The notes under the pieces: generated by a model
Databases searched by the model: none
The model's input: only the letters and a program-made list of their open reading frames with translations
Told to the model about the DNA's origin: nothing
Assembly (NCBI RefSeq): GCF_000149955.1
Contig: NC_030987.1
Span: 2,385,236-2,449,235 of the forward strand
Reading direction: 5' to 3'
From: Fusarium oxysporum f. sp. lycopersici 4287
Taxonomy: Eukaryota; Ascomycota; Sordariomycetes; Hypocreales; Nectriaceae
DNA: 64,000 nucleotides
In this document: one piece after another, positions 1 through 11,544 of the stretch
How positions within the stretch are numbered: position 1 is the first letter of the stretch
How the letters are laid out: every line of letters starts with the position of its first letter
Made by a program: the position numbers and the translations under genes

Positions 1-1067
1 AAGGCGACAGCGACACCGGCAGCTGCCGAGGCGCTCAGGAACTCCCTAGTCTTAGAAGCGTTGCGTTTGTATTTGTCGAAGAGCCGAGAGATCACATTTC
101 CCGTACACACGGCGTAGTGTACACTTGGGCCTTCCTTTCCAACCGACAAGCCAGAGGCGATAGCCAGAGGGAGACATACTGATTTGATGATCAAAGTCCA
201 CCATCCAAGAAAGCCTTTCATAACGAACCCAGCAATGATGCACTTGATCTCAGAAATACCTGAACCGGCAGCATATGGTGCAAAAGACTTGACCAAGGTG
301 CCCGCAACACAAGCAAATAGAGTCTATGTCGTTAGGATGCACAAGTGCGAAGGAAGACTTGGCACTTACTGCAAAGACAAAATAGATAAAATAGTTCAAG
401 GGTTCGAAGCCAGTCCATCTGTGCCACTGATCGCAGCCTGTCTGATTTCAGCATCATTCATGTCACCAAACCCTGGACTCCACATACCATTCTCTTCTCC
501 CCAGCAGCAAAAGTTCTCATTCAAATAGAAGCCTGTCTCGCAGTAGCCCATCTTGACGTCGGAGAGCCATTCTGTAATGATATTGAGTAGCGCTGCATTC
601 AAGCCAATAGCAATACCAATGATTGTTACCACGATCCAGGCTTGCGCTGCATCATAACTCCTCCACAGCTGATATCGCCAGCCAGGTTGTCCTTTATCGT
701 AGAGGCCGGCCGCTTGCTTTCTTCGCGCCTTACGCTTAGCTTGTTCTCGCGCCGCATCTTGCACCCAGTCTACCTTATATCAGTGTCGAAGTCCGTATTG
801 TAGTCGATCGAGTCGCATACCTATTGTTGTAAAGTCCTGGTCCAGCTAGTTAGCATAGAGCCGCATATCCAGTGTCCCACAACATACTTCATATCTCTTA
901 ATCTCGGCAATCTCCTCCTCGATAAGTCCAGCCCCTGTCCGTGCTGCACTCCCTGCTTCTTGATCTGCATTCGAAAAGACGGAGGATAAACGCGATACCA
1001 CCGAAGGACGTCTTTCAAGTCCAGGTCCAGGAGGTGCCAAGCTGAAGGATGATTGTCGCACGTTCAT
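1..1067 (-). CDS. CLC-type chloride channel / Cl-/H+ antiporter, N-terminal part (runs off left edge)
   Basis: Fungal CLC protein, the family of yeast Gef1, which moves chloride across Golgi, endosomal or vacuolar membranes. Five exons splice cleanly: 888-1067, a 25-nt micro-exon 821-845, 488-769, 370-437, and 323 to the edge. The N-terminus is cytosolic. The first membrane helix ([19 protein letters not shown]) is followed by the fungal CLC signature [12 protein letters not shown], a WHRWTGF motif, the selectivity-filter stretch GSGISEIK and the diagnostic [10 protein letters not shown]. Family members are usually about 750-900 residues, so most of the pore and the CBS domains lie outside the window. 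The start is the first ATG of exon 1. It is divergent from the Dpb3-like gene, with about 750 bp between the two starts. Family assignment is secure; the exact paralog and its membrane are inference. Confidence 0.92.
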
Positions 1068-1823
1068 GGTTCAGGCAAGGCGACCATTGTCGCTCAACCG
1101 CTATCTTTGAAGTCGCGCAAGTCGGGATGATTGGATTGACTGACTAAAAATGCCAACGAGGCGAAAATGAGAGCTGTTTCTTTGGTAAAGGCTATTTCGT
1201 AAACGTTGTTATATGGCGAGTGTCGTGATGACCAACAGGGATGCTGACAGCTGATATGTGGCTTTGGGTTCAGCCACAGTATCGCGTTTAGTGGTTGCAG
1301 CTTCGCGTCTCAGACTTCAGTTAATACCATTCTTCGTGTATCTTGCCTTCACAAGAACAGTAATTCACATCCAACCCGACTTATCAGCCATTGATAGCGA
1401 TATAAAACCTTTAGTATTCTCTTAGATAAGCATATCCCTCATATTCCCTTCATTCTCGACTCCCAAGTCTCAAACGTATCGCAGCCCCTGATACAATTCT
1501 TGGGAGAATTCGCTTGTAGTCAAGGTACGGCTCACATTTCCTGTCCAAGATGGTCGTGCAATTCAAGTGCCATTTTCAACTTTGGATTCACTGCGTACTA
1601 CATTTTGGTGTTTATTTACTTTCGTTTTCTCCCATGTATTCTGCCTCGTATTTTCTGGCTACTCCTACGACTTTCTTACCCTTGTACTCAACTTTGGCCT
1701 TCATCCCTTGCGGATACAAAGCCATCCGCCTCACGCATTGATATATCCGTTTAGCTCTTTCTAACTCACTCAGACTCACTCAATCCTTTCACGTTTTCCA
1801 GCGACTTCGTCTCTACTACCGCC
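1068..1823. promoter_or_regulatory. Shared divergent promoter and leaders, CLC channel / Dpb3-like gene
   Basis: A 756-bp region between two divergent start codons. On the plus strand, about 1570-1823 is pyrimidine-rich with repeats of the type ACTCACTCAGACTCACTCA just before the Dpb3-like start, which is typical of filamentous fungal leaders. ORFs here (for example 1500-1754) are serine/leucine/phenylalanine-rich products of that CT bias and are not supported as genes. Confidence 0.5.
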
Positions 1824-2504
1824 ATGCCTTATAACACCACTGCTATTCCTCCTCGAAAGGAGCCTACAGGCCAGAATCAGCTCCCTCGTAAGCTATTGAC
1901 CATGCTCTTCAGTCCCAATCTAACATGGTGATAGTCTCTAGAGTTAAAAAGATCATCGCACAAGACCCAGATATCGGTCTGTGCTCTAACAATGCAGCTT
2001 TCGTGATAACTCTCGCTGCCGTATGTCTTCGCTATCCATTCTCACCATCGTCATACTCATGCGACACAGGAAATGTTTGTTCAGCATCTTGCAGAAGAGT
2101 CACATACCCAAGCCAAGCTAGACCGCAAACCTCGTCGAAACATCCAATACAAGGATGTCGGTAAGTTAGCTCCCTCATCCTTGACTCAACAGCCCTTTCT
2201 AACTTCAATAGCAAGCGCTGTTGCACACCATGACAACCTCGAGTTTCTTGAAGACGTGGTACCAAAGACTGTTCCCTACAAGAACATCAAGGCCAAGGCC
2301 AAGGCCACGCAGGCACGTCTCCAAGGTGACAATACCAATCAGAAGCTTGAATTTCCCCTGGCAAACGGCGCTGGCAAACCTCTTGTGAACGGCAACTCCA
2401 TGGCTCATCATGATAGACAGGATGACCCGAACTCGCAGCTGGAGTTGGAGTTCAGACAGGCTTCTGGTGCGAATCGAGATGGAGATGTAGCAATGACTGG
2501 CTAG
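1824..2504 (+). CDS. DPB3: Dpb3-like histone-fold subunit (DNA polymerase epsilon subunit C / CHRAC type)
   Basis: Small CBF/NF-Y-type histone-fold protein. In the Dpb3/POLE4/CHRAC-15 family these pair with a Dpb4-like partner and bind DNA in the polymerase epsilon holoenzyme or a chromatin-remodelling complex in the nucleus. Four exons, 1824-1887, 1935-2020, 2070-2160 and 2212-2504, restore one frame with GT-AG introns. The product has a short basic head, then the fold: LPLSRVKKIIAQDPDI, SNNAAFVITLAAEMFV, RNIQYKDVASAV. The final VASAVAHHDNLEFL resembles Dpb3 rather than Hap5/NF-YC, which has LPLARIKKVMK-type sequence. The C-terminal third is Gln/Asn/Asp-rich and looks disordered. The ATG at 1824 follows ACCGCC, a good context. 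It ends 262 bp from the convergent U2A' gene. The choice between Dpb3 and CHRAC-15 is inference. Confidence 0.85.
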
Positions 2505-2766
2505 TTGTAGTATTGCTCACTTGCTAGGTGGCTCATGGTAAAAAGAGGCGTTTTCAGGGTTGACCGTTAGTCCGCTGAATTAGGAAACGAGGGCAAAAGT
2601 GGTCTATCATCATGTACATCACAAAACAAATTACAATCTTGATATTTAGCATCAACTTCCATTTCTTAGTATGGGGTGACAGCCATAATGCGAGAGCGAA
2701 ATAATCATAGTATTTTTTCTGCAACCCCCAAAACAAGTGGTACATAGCCATCATAGATGTAAAGAT

Positions 2767-3731
2767 TTATTCCTCCATGGCATCTCCGTGAATACCAGAA
2801 GGCAGACGTCCCTCGTTCAGCTCCTTCTCCAGCGCGATAATCTCCTGTAGGCTGGTAGCCTTCTTGATACGCTCCTGTAGTCGCTTCTTCTCGGCGTCCG
2901 TCAGCTTTATTCGGGAAAGCTTGGAGGGCGCGTCCGAGCCGTCAGTCGAGGTGTTGAAGGTTGTGGTCTTGATACCCTGGATCTGTGTCGTTGTTAGCGT
3001 CGTGCAACTGTTTTATTATTGGCGCTGTTCGTACCTTTGAAGCCAGAGCAGTTGGCTCTTCTTCAGTTCCGAAGAGCTCGCGAGCCTTCTCCCGCTCGGA
3101 CTCCTTGACCTTTTCGAAGTCAAGAAACCGCACGGAAGGACACTTCCATAGCACCCAGTATCGGTAGTTCTGCATCTTGCATCAGTAATTGCTGCACCAG
3201 TCGACACGTCTCAAACTGACCTCCTTCTTGGAAACGGGGTTATCCGACAGTACCAAGTGCGTCAAGCGGGGAAATGACGCCAGCGCATCCAAATCCGCAA
3301 GCTCTGTCAGGTTGTTCGACGATAACACCAGGTTGGCAAGGTTTGGAATGGCCTTAGCCAGAGAGGGCTGAATGTTTGAGACGCGGTTTCGTGCGAGGAG
3401 AAGGGTCGTTATGCGAGGCGACAAGGGAAAGTTTCCCAGTACTTGAATGTCATTATCTGTGAAGTCGATGGCATCGTGAGGCTAAGCTGTTAGCAACAGA
3501 GCAACAAGGCAGAGAATTTGGAACTTACGCCAGCGACACCCAAGTTCTCAATCGCGGGAATTCGGTGGCCTGTTCACGCCGCAAAGACGATTGTATCAAC
3601 TCTGCGCTCTCTAGAGATCAAAAATGTAGCATCTGCTCTTTTCAAAACGCACCTCGAAGATCAAGCTCTCGCTCCTTGAGCGGGTTGAGGTAGGATAGGG
3701 AATCCCGGATGAGGTCGGCGGTGAGCCGCAT
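2767..3731 (-). CDS. LEA1: U2 small nuclear ribonucleoprotein A' (Lea1-type leucine-rich repeat protein)
   Basis: Component of the U2 snRNP. U2A' binds U2B'' and stem-loop IV of U2 snRNA and is needed for branch-site recognition in the nucleus. Five exons join across four GT-AG introns. The protein starts MRLTADLIRDSLSYLNPLKE and reads LDLRGHRIPAIENLG, the usual U2A' opening. Leucine-rich repeats follow (ITTLLLARNRVSNI, LANLVLSSNNLTEL, RLTHLVLSDNPVSKKE), then the LRR cap YRYWVLWKCPSVRFLDF. The C-terminal part (KIKLT-type, DAEKKRLQERIKKA) is a short charged helix. Length, about 250 residues, matches the family. The stop is the TAA at 2767-2769. It lies in tandem with Vps15 upstream on the same strand; no functional link is implied. 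Confidence 0.93.
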
Positions 3732-4255
3732 CTTGGATTTGGGGCCGTTACCTCGGGTTCAGAAATGAAGTTGCTTGGATTTGGTTCACTGTGTGATCGA
3801 GTTTGGAGACTGTTTGGAAGGGCGTGCGAATGTCGGTAGTGTTGACTTATGGCAAGGCAAGGCTGCGACTTGACGAGGCGTGGGGGAAATTTTGGTGTCG
3901 CGTGTGGCTTGAGCTTAGAGTGGCACGCATGCCCCAGCCACCATAGACTCAGATTCAGGGACCAGCAACTCAGTACTGTAGGTAAGTTTTACAATATATA
4001 CCAGTCAATCAGAGAATAGGGAGCGGTTCGGGATATTCGAAAGAGTTCACGTATATTAAGTACCTTTTCAGAAGTTCTTACTATTCCGCACACTGCAATT
4101 GATAGGACAAACTCCAATGTCCGTAAGCTTAGCAGTTGATGATAATGTAATTCCTGCTTAGTTGTTCTATCCAGAAACAAGCTGCCAGCAAACTAAAAGG
4201 TGATTGCTCTTGATGTCTTTATAAACTGCATCGCGTCACCAGCTGTATCCCGGCT
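3732..4255. other. Intergenic region, U2A' promoter / Vps15 3' flank
   Basis: 524 bp between the U2A' start and the Vps15 stop, both on the minus strand. It should hold the Vps15 3' UTR and the U2A' promoter. The 63-codon ORF at 3989-4180 has no recognisable features. Nothing else is seen. Confidence 0.5.
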
Positions 4256-7200
4256 CTACTGAAACACAAAGACAACGCCCATCCTATCCACTGAAACGCT
4301 CATAATATATGGGAACTCCAACAACGCCACATCTAAAATAGAATCCACGTGAGACTGCAGCAACTGTTGTTGTTGAAGGGATATAACTGTCGACCGAGGT
4401 GGTCGGGCAGTCGATGACTTGGCTCTTGATCCAGAACCAGCATTTGGGGCCGTTGGAGCCTGTCTGGGAAAACGCTCCGTGTTCAACGTCAGCGCCGTTG
4501 TTGGGTGCGAGGTCGTGTAAGTCGGTTTGGGTAGATCTGGGGACAGTCCACTGTAGATGAACGAGCTCTCCATCCGGGACAGATCCCAGAAGCGAAGTCT
4601 CTTATCTGATCCGCCAGTGACGATAAAGGCGTGTCTCACGTCTCTCGAGTCTTCTGCAGTTGCGGTTCCGACGACCATGGCACGAACTCCACGATCGGCG
4701 TTGGCGATTTCGTTGGGTTCGATGTTAGTAGCATATCGTCCAAGCATGCCTTCTCGCTTGTCTTCGTCCACGTCCCATGGCTCATACCCTTTGAGTCCAT
4801 CCTTGCTGCCTCCCGCTCTATAAATTTCTCGGCAGACGGTTTTCTCTAGGTCCCAAACCGTCACCTCGCCTTGTCCAGTACCGCCAGAAATGCATACCCA
4901 TTTGCCACGGCCTTTGGTAGGGTGGATGCAAATTCGGTAGATTGACCCTTTGCCTGGTAGGCCCCAGCCCTTGAGCCTCATCTTGAAACGCAGATCCCAG
5001 AGATCAACAACTCCATGAGAAGTACCAACGCAAAGCCAGTTGCGCTTCCTATCCACGCAAAAGCAAGTTGGCGTTCCATGGTGCACTGGATTTTCGAGAG
5101 TGTATAGGAGGCTCATGGTCCTCAAGTCGATACCGAGAATCCTTGAGCGATTCGTAGCGATGACAAGAATCGAGTTCGATTCTTGTCTGAAATGTTCACA
5201 CCACACCGCGAACTCGCCATCTGGTAGTTGATACTCTCGCAGAACACGCAATTTGCCGTACCTAACGACTCCACTAACAGATACGGTGTCGACCTTCACC
5301 ACGTGAACGGTACCATCAGATGCACAGCTCACAAAACAATGCGAGTTCTCCACGAAACAGAGGGCGACAACTCGTGTGTTATCTCCGTGTTTGTGGAGTT
5401 GACGAGAACGGTGTGTAATGTTTCGCTCGAGCCTAGCCGTATCCCAAACCCTCACAGTACCATCGTCGCCGCCGGTGATGAAGAAAACATGATCAGGGGA
5501 TGGTAAAACCCTATTGATGGGGCTTTTATGTTCGGAAAACGTTGCAACAAGTTGTCCGACCGGCTTCCAAGGTTCCTCGCCAGGTTGAACACTGGCGCGA
5601 CTTGCTTTGCTCCTCTTGATCGGTGTGACCATAGGCCCAAACTCGATAACATCACGAGGGAAGTTATCAACATACATGTTATCCAACATTCTTTGTATGC
5701 TTGGATCGTTGCCTGCGTAACTATGTTTCGACACCCGGGAGCCGGTAGTGTCCCCTTCATTCCCTTCAGAGGAAGCTTGCTGGTCTGTTGAAGTCTGAGC
5801 AAAAGGCCCTTCAACCTCACCAAATGCATTCGCGTCGGTGGTGCCAGTTTGTGCGATCGATTTGTTCTTGTCCTTGCGGTCAAGGAGACTCAGGGCACTA
5901 GCCTGATGGCGCACTGCATTTCTAGAAGGTGGCTCTCCTTGAGAGGGTCCATTGTCGGTTGTCTGCATTACCTGCCCTGCTGAGGGTGCTCTAGTATGCG
6001 TTCGACCAGCGCTAGTTGGTGAAAGGAGACGGCGTGATGAACGAGGTCCGACACTTTGCACTCGGCGGTTAGTGTCGACTCTCTTTTTTCCGCCAGTCGA
6101 GTCGTCAATAGTCATGGAGGCATCCAAGAGGGCATCTGCAATTGTGTAAGGCTCCGCTGGTGGTTCAAGATCCACGACTGCATTGGGGTCTCGAAGTGGC
6201 GCGTCATTGAAGAACACCGTCTGAGGAGTGACTCCCAATGATTTGAGAGATACTACACCGTTGGATGTGGTACCATCTGATGTAGAAGTATCACGCGCCT
6301 TTATTTTACTAAGACGCCAAATGAACTCACGTAAGGCATCGAGCTTCAACTCATCCTCATGCTTGAGTCCCAGGTTTCTGAGTTTTGTCAACCATTGCTC
6401 GTCTTCGTCATTTCGAGCCACTCGCCCCATAGAGCTTTGCATTAAATCCCGAGAGGTACGGCTTGATGTTGACCCTTTGGAGCCGAACAACAACGGTTTG
6501 AGCTGTTGCAGGGGCTTCCAGTAGATACCGCGTTCCGTCTTCGAGGCCCAGGTTACAGCCTGGTCAAAGACATTTCGAGCCAATGGCCTCTTGAGAGCAT
6601 CAAGTATGTTGAGCTCGGAAAAGTCTGAGAGAACCTCCACTTTCAGGAACGGTTTTACAAGAGGCATCAGGTTACATCTGATATCAGCAGGTGGCAAGTA
6701 CCGTGCCGACATTGACAGGAATTCTGCCGCTGATTCGCGGATCCAGATGTTTGGGTGCATCGTGAATCGGCTGATGAGGTCAACTAGCTCCCAAACCTTG
6801 GGCCTCGATAACAAACCAAGCCCAGCGAGCTGAGCAAGCGAATGGAGAGCCGCCTGTACCACGTACTCCTCTGGGTCAGTCAAGGCTTGCATCATCAAGG
6901 GGAGCATGAACTCCTCCAAGCTCGTGCTTCCGATGAAGGCTGCGATGCCGACGATCGTATCAAAAAATGCGCATTTCAACGTCCAGTCTCGATCGTTCAG
7001 ATATGTGTTAAGATGAGTAAGGAGGACATCGTTTGAATGATGGTCAAAGAAGAGGCATAGCTCAGGTACGGAGGCCAAAAATGCTCTACGAACCGAAATG
7101 TCCGGGTCTTCTACCAATTGTTTTGAATGGCTCTCAAGAGCCTCAAAAAGCTGTCGCCCAGCGTTGTCAAAGACGCTCTCGAAGTTTGCTTTGGCATCCG

Positions 7201-8884
7201 CTCCAGGTTCGACTTCAGGATCAGTAATAGGCATCGAGCCATCAGCTCGAAGGCTTGAGGCCATATTGAGGAATCTCTGTGCAGTAGTCGCAAGACTGCC
7301 GAGACAAGAAGCATAAGCTGCTCTGACCAAAGGACTGGGTACCCTTGATCTAGACCCCAACGCGATTTCCATGCGAGGTAATACATACTCTACCAGGACA
7401 TGAGAGTTGAACGCATTGACTGTCTGCACCAGCTGCAAAAGCTGGGTAATGGTTCGAATGGCAGCAATCAACACTAGATCTGTCTCATCTGGGACAAGAA
7501 GTGTCATTAGATATGGCAAAACTCTGTCCAACTTGGCTTCATCAGTCAGTCTCTCAGAAAAGGCAAGGAGTACGTCACATGCGCGGATTCGTGAAGATGC
7601 TCGCGCAGTGTTTCTTAGTTGAGACACGATCAGCGTCAGGAATATCAACGTGCCATCATCTTCTGGTGGCTCTAATTCGGAAGATACGGTATGGTTGTGA
7701 TTCGGTATGTTGAGTCTTACTGGGAAATGCGATAGGCTCAGTCTGGGAGGCGGTTGAAGTTCGTCTGAGGTACGTTTCTCAAGCTGATAACCAAGGAAGT
7801 ATGAAATCTTATCAAAGTCGTAAAATACACGATCGATTCGATCATCAGCTTCTCCGAGATTTTTCGAAGTGCCTGACATGGGACTGTTGCCAGATGAAGG
7901 GTCTGTTATAAGCTCCATATACTGGTGCAGGAAATTGTAGAAGTAATGTGGAAATACTTTGCCTTTCCAGAACTCCAGGTACTGGTCTGCCGAGTATCGT
8001 TTCTCGGGGTCAAGCTGAATCATGTGGGCTATCATATCGGCGAGATCCTTGTTTGCGATGGTGCTCAGATGTGTAATCACAGGGTCGTACTCGCCACGCC
8101 GATACTTGTACAGCTGTGCGAGGCTGAAGATATCCGACTCAAGAAACAATTGCGCAATAACGCAACCAGCACTGAAGATGTCCATTGCCCATGTCATCTT
8201 CGCCTTCTTCGGTGGCGCCTCTCCAGAAGCATAGAAGCGCTCGGGGGCGACATAACAGGTTCGGAGGCCTGACGTATCGAAGAAGTAAGAGAAATCGGCC
8301 GGGTTGTCGTCGGGGAGCATCACAGGCTTATAGGCGGAGGAGAAATCGGAGAGGTATAGCCAATTCCACGAGGTCACAAGGACATTCTGCGCCTTTATGT
8401 CGCCGTGGTAGACATCGCGTGCATGACAATCGCGAAGAGCGCAAAGCAGCTGGAAGGCCAACCATTTCTTCTCGATGTCCTCGAGGAACGGTCGAGTGCT
8501 GACTCGGTCGTATAGCGAGCTGTAAAGGAACTGGCGGACCAGGTAGCCATTGGTCTCGGTCTCGATAATGCGCTGGAATCCGAGGGTGTTGGGGATTTTG
8601 TCTATCGCGTTACTCTGCTCTGATTTTGGTTAGAAGATCTCTGGGGGTGTTCAAAACGCCCGAAGGTTACCTATTATCTGTTTCTTGTATTGCTGTAGCT
8701 TGACGTCGGCGTACGGCTTAACCAGGACCTTGACGAGCACTAGACCATTCTCGTGACGCCCACGAATAGACTTCATGAACCTCGCATTTCCTATACTTTT
8801 CTCAAAGTGAACATCACTAAGCTCCGAAATATCGATGCCTGCGGAGCCGACAGACGGCGTCGCGAGGGAGAACCCTTGACCCAT
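4256..8884 (-). CDS. VPS15: Vps15 / PIK3R4, protein-kinase-like regulatory subunit of the class III PI 3-kinase
   Basis: Vps15 anchors and activates Vps34, which makes PI3P on endosomes and autophagic membranes. Exon 1 (8671-8884) and exon 2 (4256-8619) give about 1525 residues, normal for the family. The start MGQGFS carries the Gly2 expected for N-myristoylation, and VLVKV holds the ATP-site lysine. The kinase core shows HGDIKAQN as the catalytic loop and DFSSA in place of DFG. NPADFSYFFDTSGLRTCYVAPERF is highly diagnostic of Vps15. There is no canonical Gly-rich loop, as usual for this family. The middle consists of HEAT-like helices (about residues 400-700), followed by a Ser/Thr-rich linker and a C-terminal WD40 propeller (for example FFITGGDDGTVRVWD, FIVTGGSDKRLRFWD). 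The long open frame and exact splice phase make this secure. Confidence 0.97.
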
Positions 8885-11544
8885 GATTTGGTGGGGGGCC
8901 TAGGGGAATCGTGAAAGCTATCGATCGGCCACGCACGAAGCTATCGTCATTTTGGAAGATTGAAATGGCAGGTGTACGTCGTCTGGAATATAAGGTAGGT
9001 AGCGTGTAAGCCGCGATATGTTGATTCAATGTTGAGGTTACCTAACGTAGGTGTCTAGGTACGAGGAAGTAACAAGCCGTGGTTGATGCAGGAGTGAAGC
9101 TTGTCACTACGAGGGACGTCATACGGAGGCAGGTGCACGCGGAAGAGCATGCCCCACTAAACCACGTCTAAGTGAATCCAGCTGGGGCTCTACCCAACAC
9201 AACCACATGGAAGGCCTTTTAAGGCAAAACAAAACATGAAGAATTTAGATCACAGTAATATATCAGTCAGTTGGATTTCTTTGGTATCACACTTACCACC
9301 CAAGGTAGGTAAAAAGGCAGTCATTTCCATGTCGTAGGTCGGTTCTTTAGCAGCTTATCATGCTCCAAGCATGCCTAAACATAATTCACGATCCATAAAC
9401 CAGATTTCACAATTCATGGAAAAATAAATCAACCGAATTGCGACTCACAGATGAAGCTATTAAGTGCTGGAAATATGATTGGGATGTCATGTCAGAATAG
9501 CAGGACCGCAATGAACTCCATTGGATGGTTCTAACAAGTAAACAGCCATCTACCCAAACAACATGAATCAATGCTGATCGACCCGAGTCACTGTGAACCT
9601 CAAGGTCAAATAATCCCATAGCTCTCACTACAGGACATCAGGCTTTGATGTTCCTTATTTTCAGGGTGTTTTGTAGTTTGTTTTCAGCGCTGGCTGTGAG
9701 TAACATGATCTTCCCACCATTCATGCAATGTTCAAACGGCATTCGGACTCCATAAACATCATCGATTACTCAATCTCTCCATTAAAAGCCGAATTTAGTA
9801 GCGTATTACAACGATGAGGCTTACAGAGGCCCTCGAGCTCTTATTTGCCCGATGAACGTTCCACAAATTGTTGAATGATGCTATAACCCACAACTCGCCA
9901 AGGTTTTTGTCACTTTGATCCTCGTTCTCGCGTAGAGACATCTACAAATAATGGAGCTTCTATTTGTGAATCAGCTCTCTTCAACAGCAACGGTACTCAA
10001 GTTCCAAGTGATAGCAAGGTCACAACCCGATATTGGCCATCGTGCCTGTTGACTTACGCAGAGGAAATGAGCTTCTAGCCCTGGCACTTCGCGACTGGAT
10101 TTGTACGAAAGAGATAAAATGACGGCTCTCACTCATTATGTATATGGACTGGGAGCTTTTCATCTTTCACCAGACTGACGATGTGTCCTGACGAAATGTT
10201 TGTTGATCTCTTTTGCTAGGACGCTTCTCATCTGACATTAAACCCTAAGACTGTGTGTGGTCTCTCCCATAATTGAGCGAAGAACTCCGAAGTATACGCA
10301 TCATTTATTTCTCTCTCTTTCTCTTTATCAGTTCAGTAAAGGTAAACGTGCTGGTTAGCCCAGTCTTGAATCTCTCTGACAACAACTAGTCTTCTTGGCT
10401 CTTTTTCCTCGATTGATACTCGCCTCCATCAACATCAATTGTAGCAGTCAGCAGAAATCTAAAAGTAAATTACCAAGTCTTCAAAAGCGAGCATGGAGTT
10501 TGCACATCACTTGGATCGCTTGCTACCACAGGCAGAGTTCATGAGCGCCAATATTGCTAAGTAGACAACAAACCCCCAGAAATCAGCCCCCTTGTCATAT
10601 CACAGTGAGGTCTTTCGGGGTAAACCGCACAGCGCAGTAGAGTTGAAGGTTCGTTTATGGGAGTGCTGTGGCCACAGTGGCTAACCCATGAGCTTGCTGA
10701 TGATGCTAAGGAACCCTCACCAGGCATATCAGCCTGCAACTCGATAGTGTACTCTCACCCGTTCACCAAATCAGGTTGGGCCCTTTGGGAATATGTTTCG
10801 CCAATCCGCAGCAGGGACCTTCATGAGTTCGTCCTGGCTCGAATGTCCAATCTCTAACGGCTTCCTATTAACTTAAAGGGCCACAAGAGATGCTTAATAA
10901 AATCCATTTACCAGCTGAAAAGGCGCACGGTGAACGGCAGATAAAGGGACCTGACAACTCAGTATGTTATACCTTTAGAAGAAGCTTTACTAAATTTGTA
11001 AACTTCTCTAATAATTTGATAAGATTTACTAAGAATATACCTTGCGAAAACGAGGGAACTGCAACTTGTATAACGTCATTTTCAAGATTCCCATTGTTCA
11101 TGACCCATAAACCTAGATAGAACTAATGAAACGAGAAAAGAGTAATCAGAAATACAGCCAAGTCCCTTGAAATCCTTAACGCATGCAGCAACCCCGACGC
11201 TATGAATGGTCTTTCTTTTGACATAAGATAAGCTCCAAAGTGGCAATCAACAACTAATATATGATACAAAGCCAATCCATACGGACGCAATGCTCACGCT
11301 TCGTGATAAATATAAAATGAAAGGTGGAAGACGGTCCTCCATGTTCCAGCAAATGGAAGTTAACCAAAACAAATCCCAGTGAGTTTTTCCCCCTTTTGAA
11401 GCTTTCTTCTCCCCGGTCCGTGACGCCAATGATGATCTCAATGTAGTAACATGAGCGATGCTGAAAGCAAAGTACCTTAAACAATTGAGCTTCTCGTTAT
11501 GGTGTTTCGAGAATGATGGCCCAGGCACACGACTCGCGACCACT
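8885..11544. other. Intergenic region without a supportable gene (2.7 kb)
   Basis: It contains the Vps15 promoter on one side and the 3' flank of the unknown gene on the other. ORFs are short, scattered over all frames and have no family signature. About 10,960-11,050 is locally AT-rich (runs such as TTTACTAAATTTGTAAA). An alternative minus-strand ORF reaching 11,247 only shadows the 3' end of the next gene. No tRNA, repeat or mobile-element feature was recognised. Confidence 0.5.

Noticed and set aside
4557..8502. Many plus-strand ORFs of 60-115 codons opposite Vps15.
   Set aside because: They are antisense shadows of a long, well-supported coding exon.
10960..11050. Locally AT-rich patch that might be a RIP-mutated transposon relic.
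   Set aside because: Under 100 bp, no terminal repeats, and no recognisable element body on either side.
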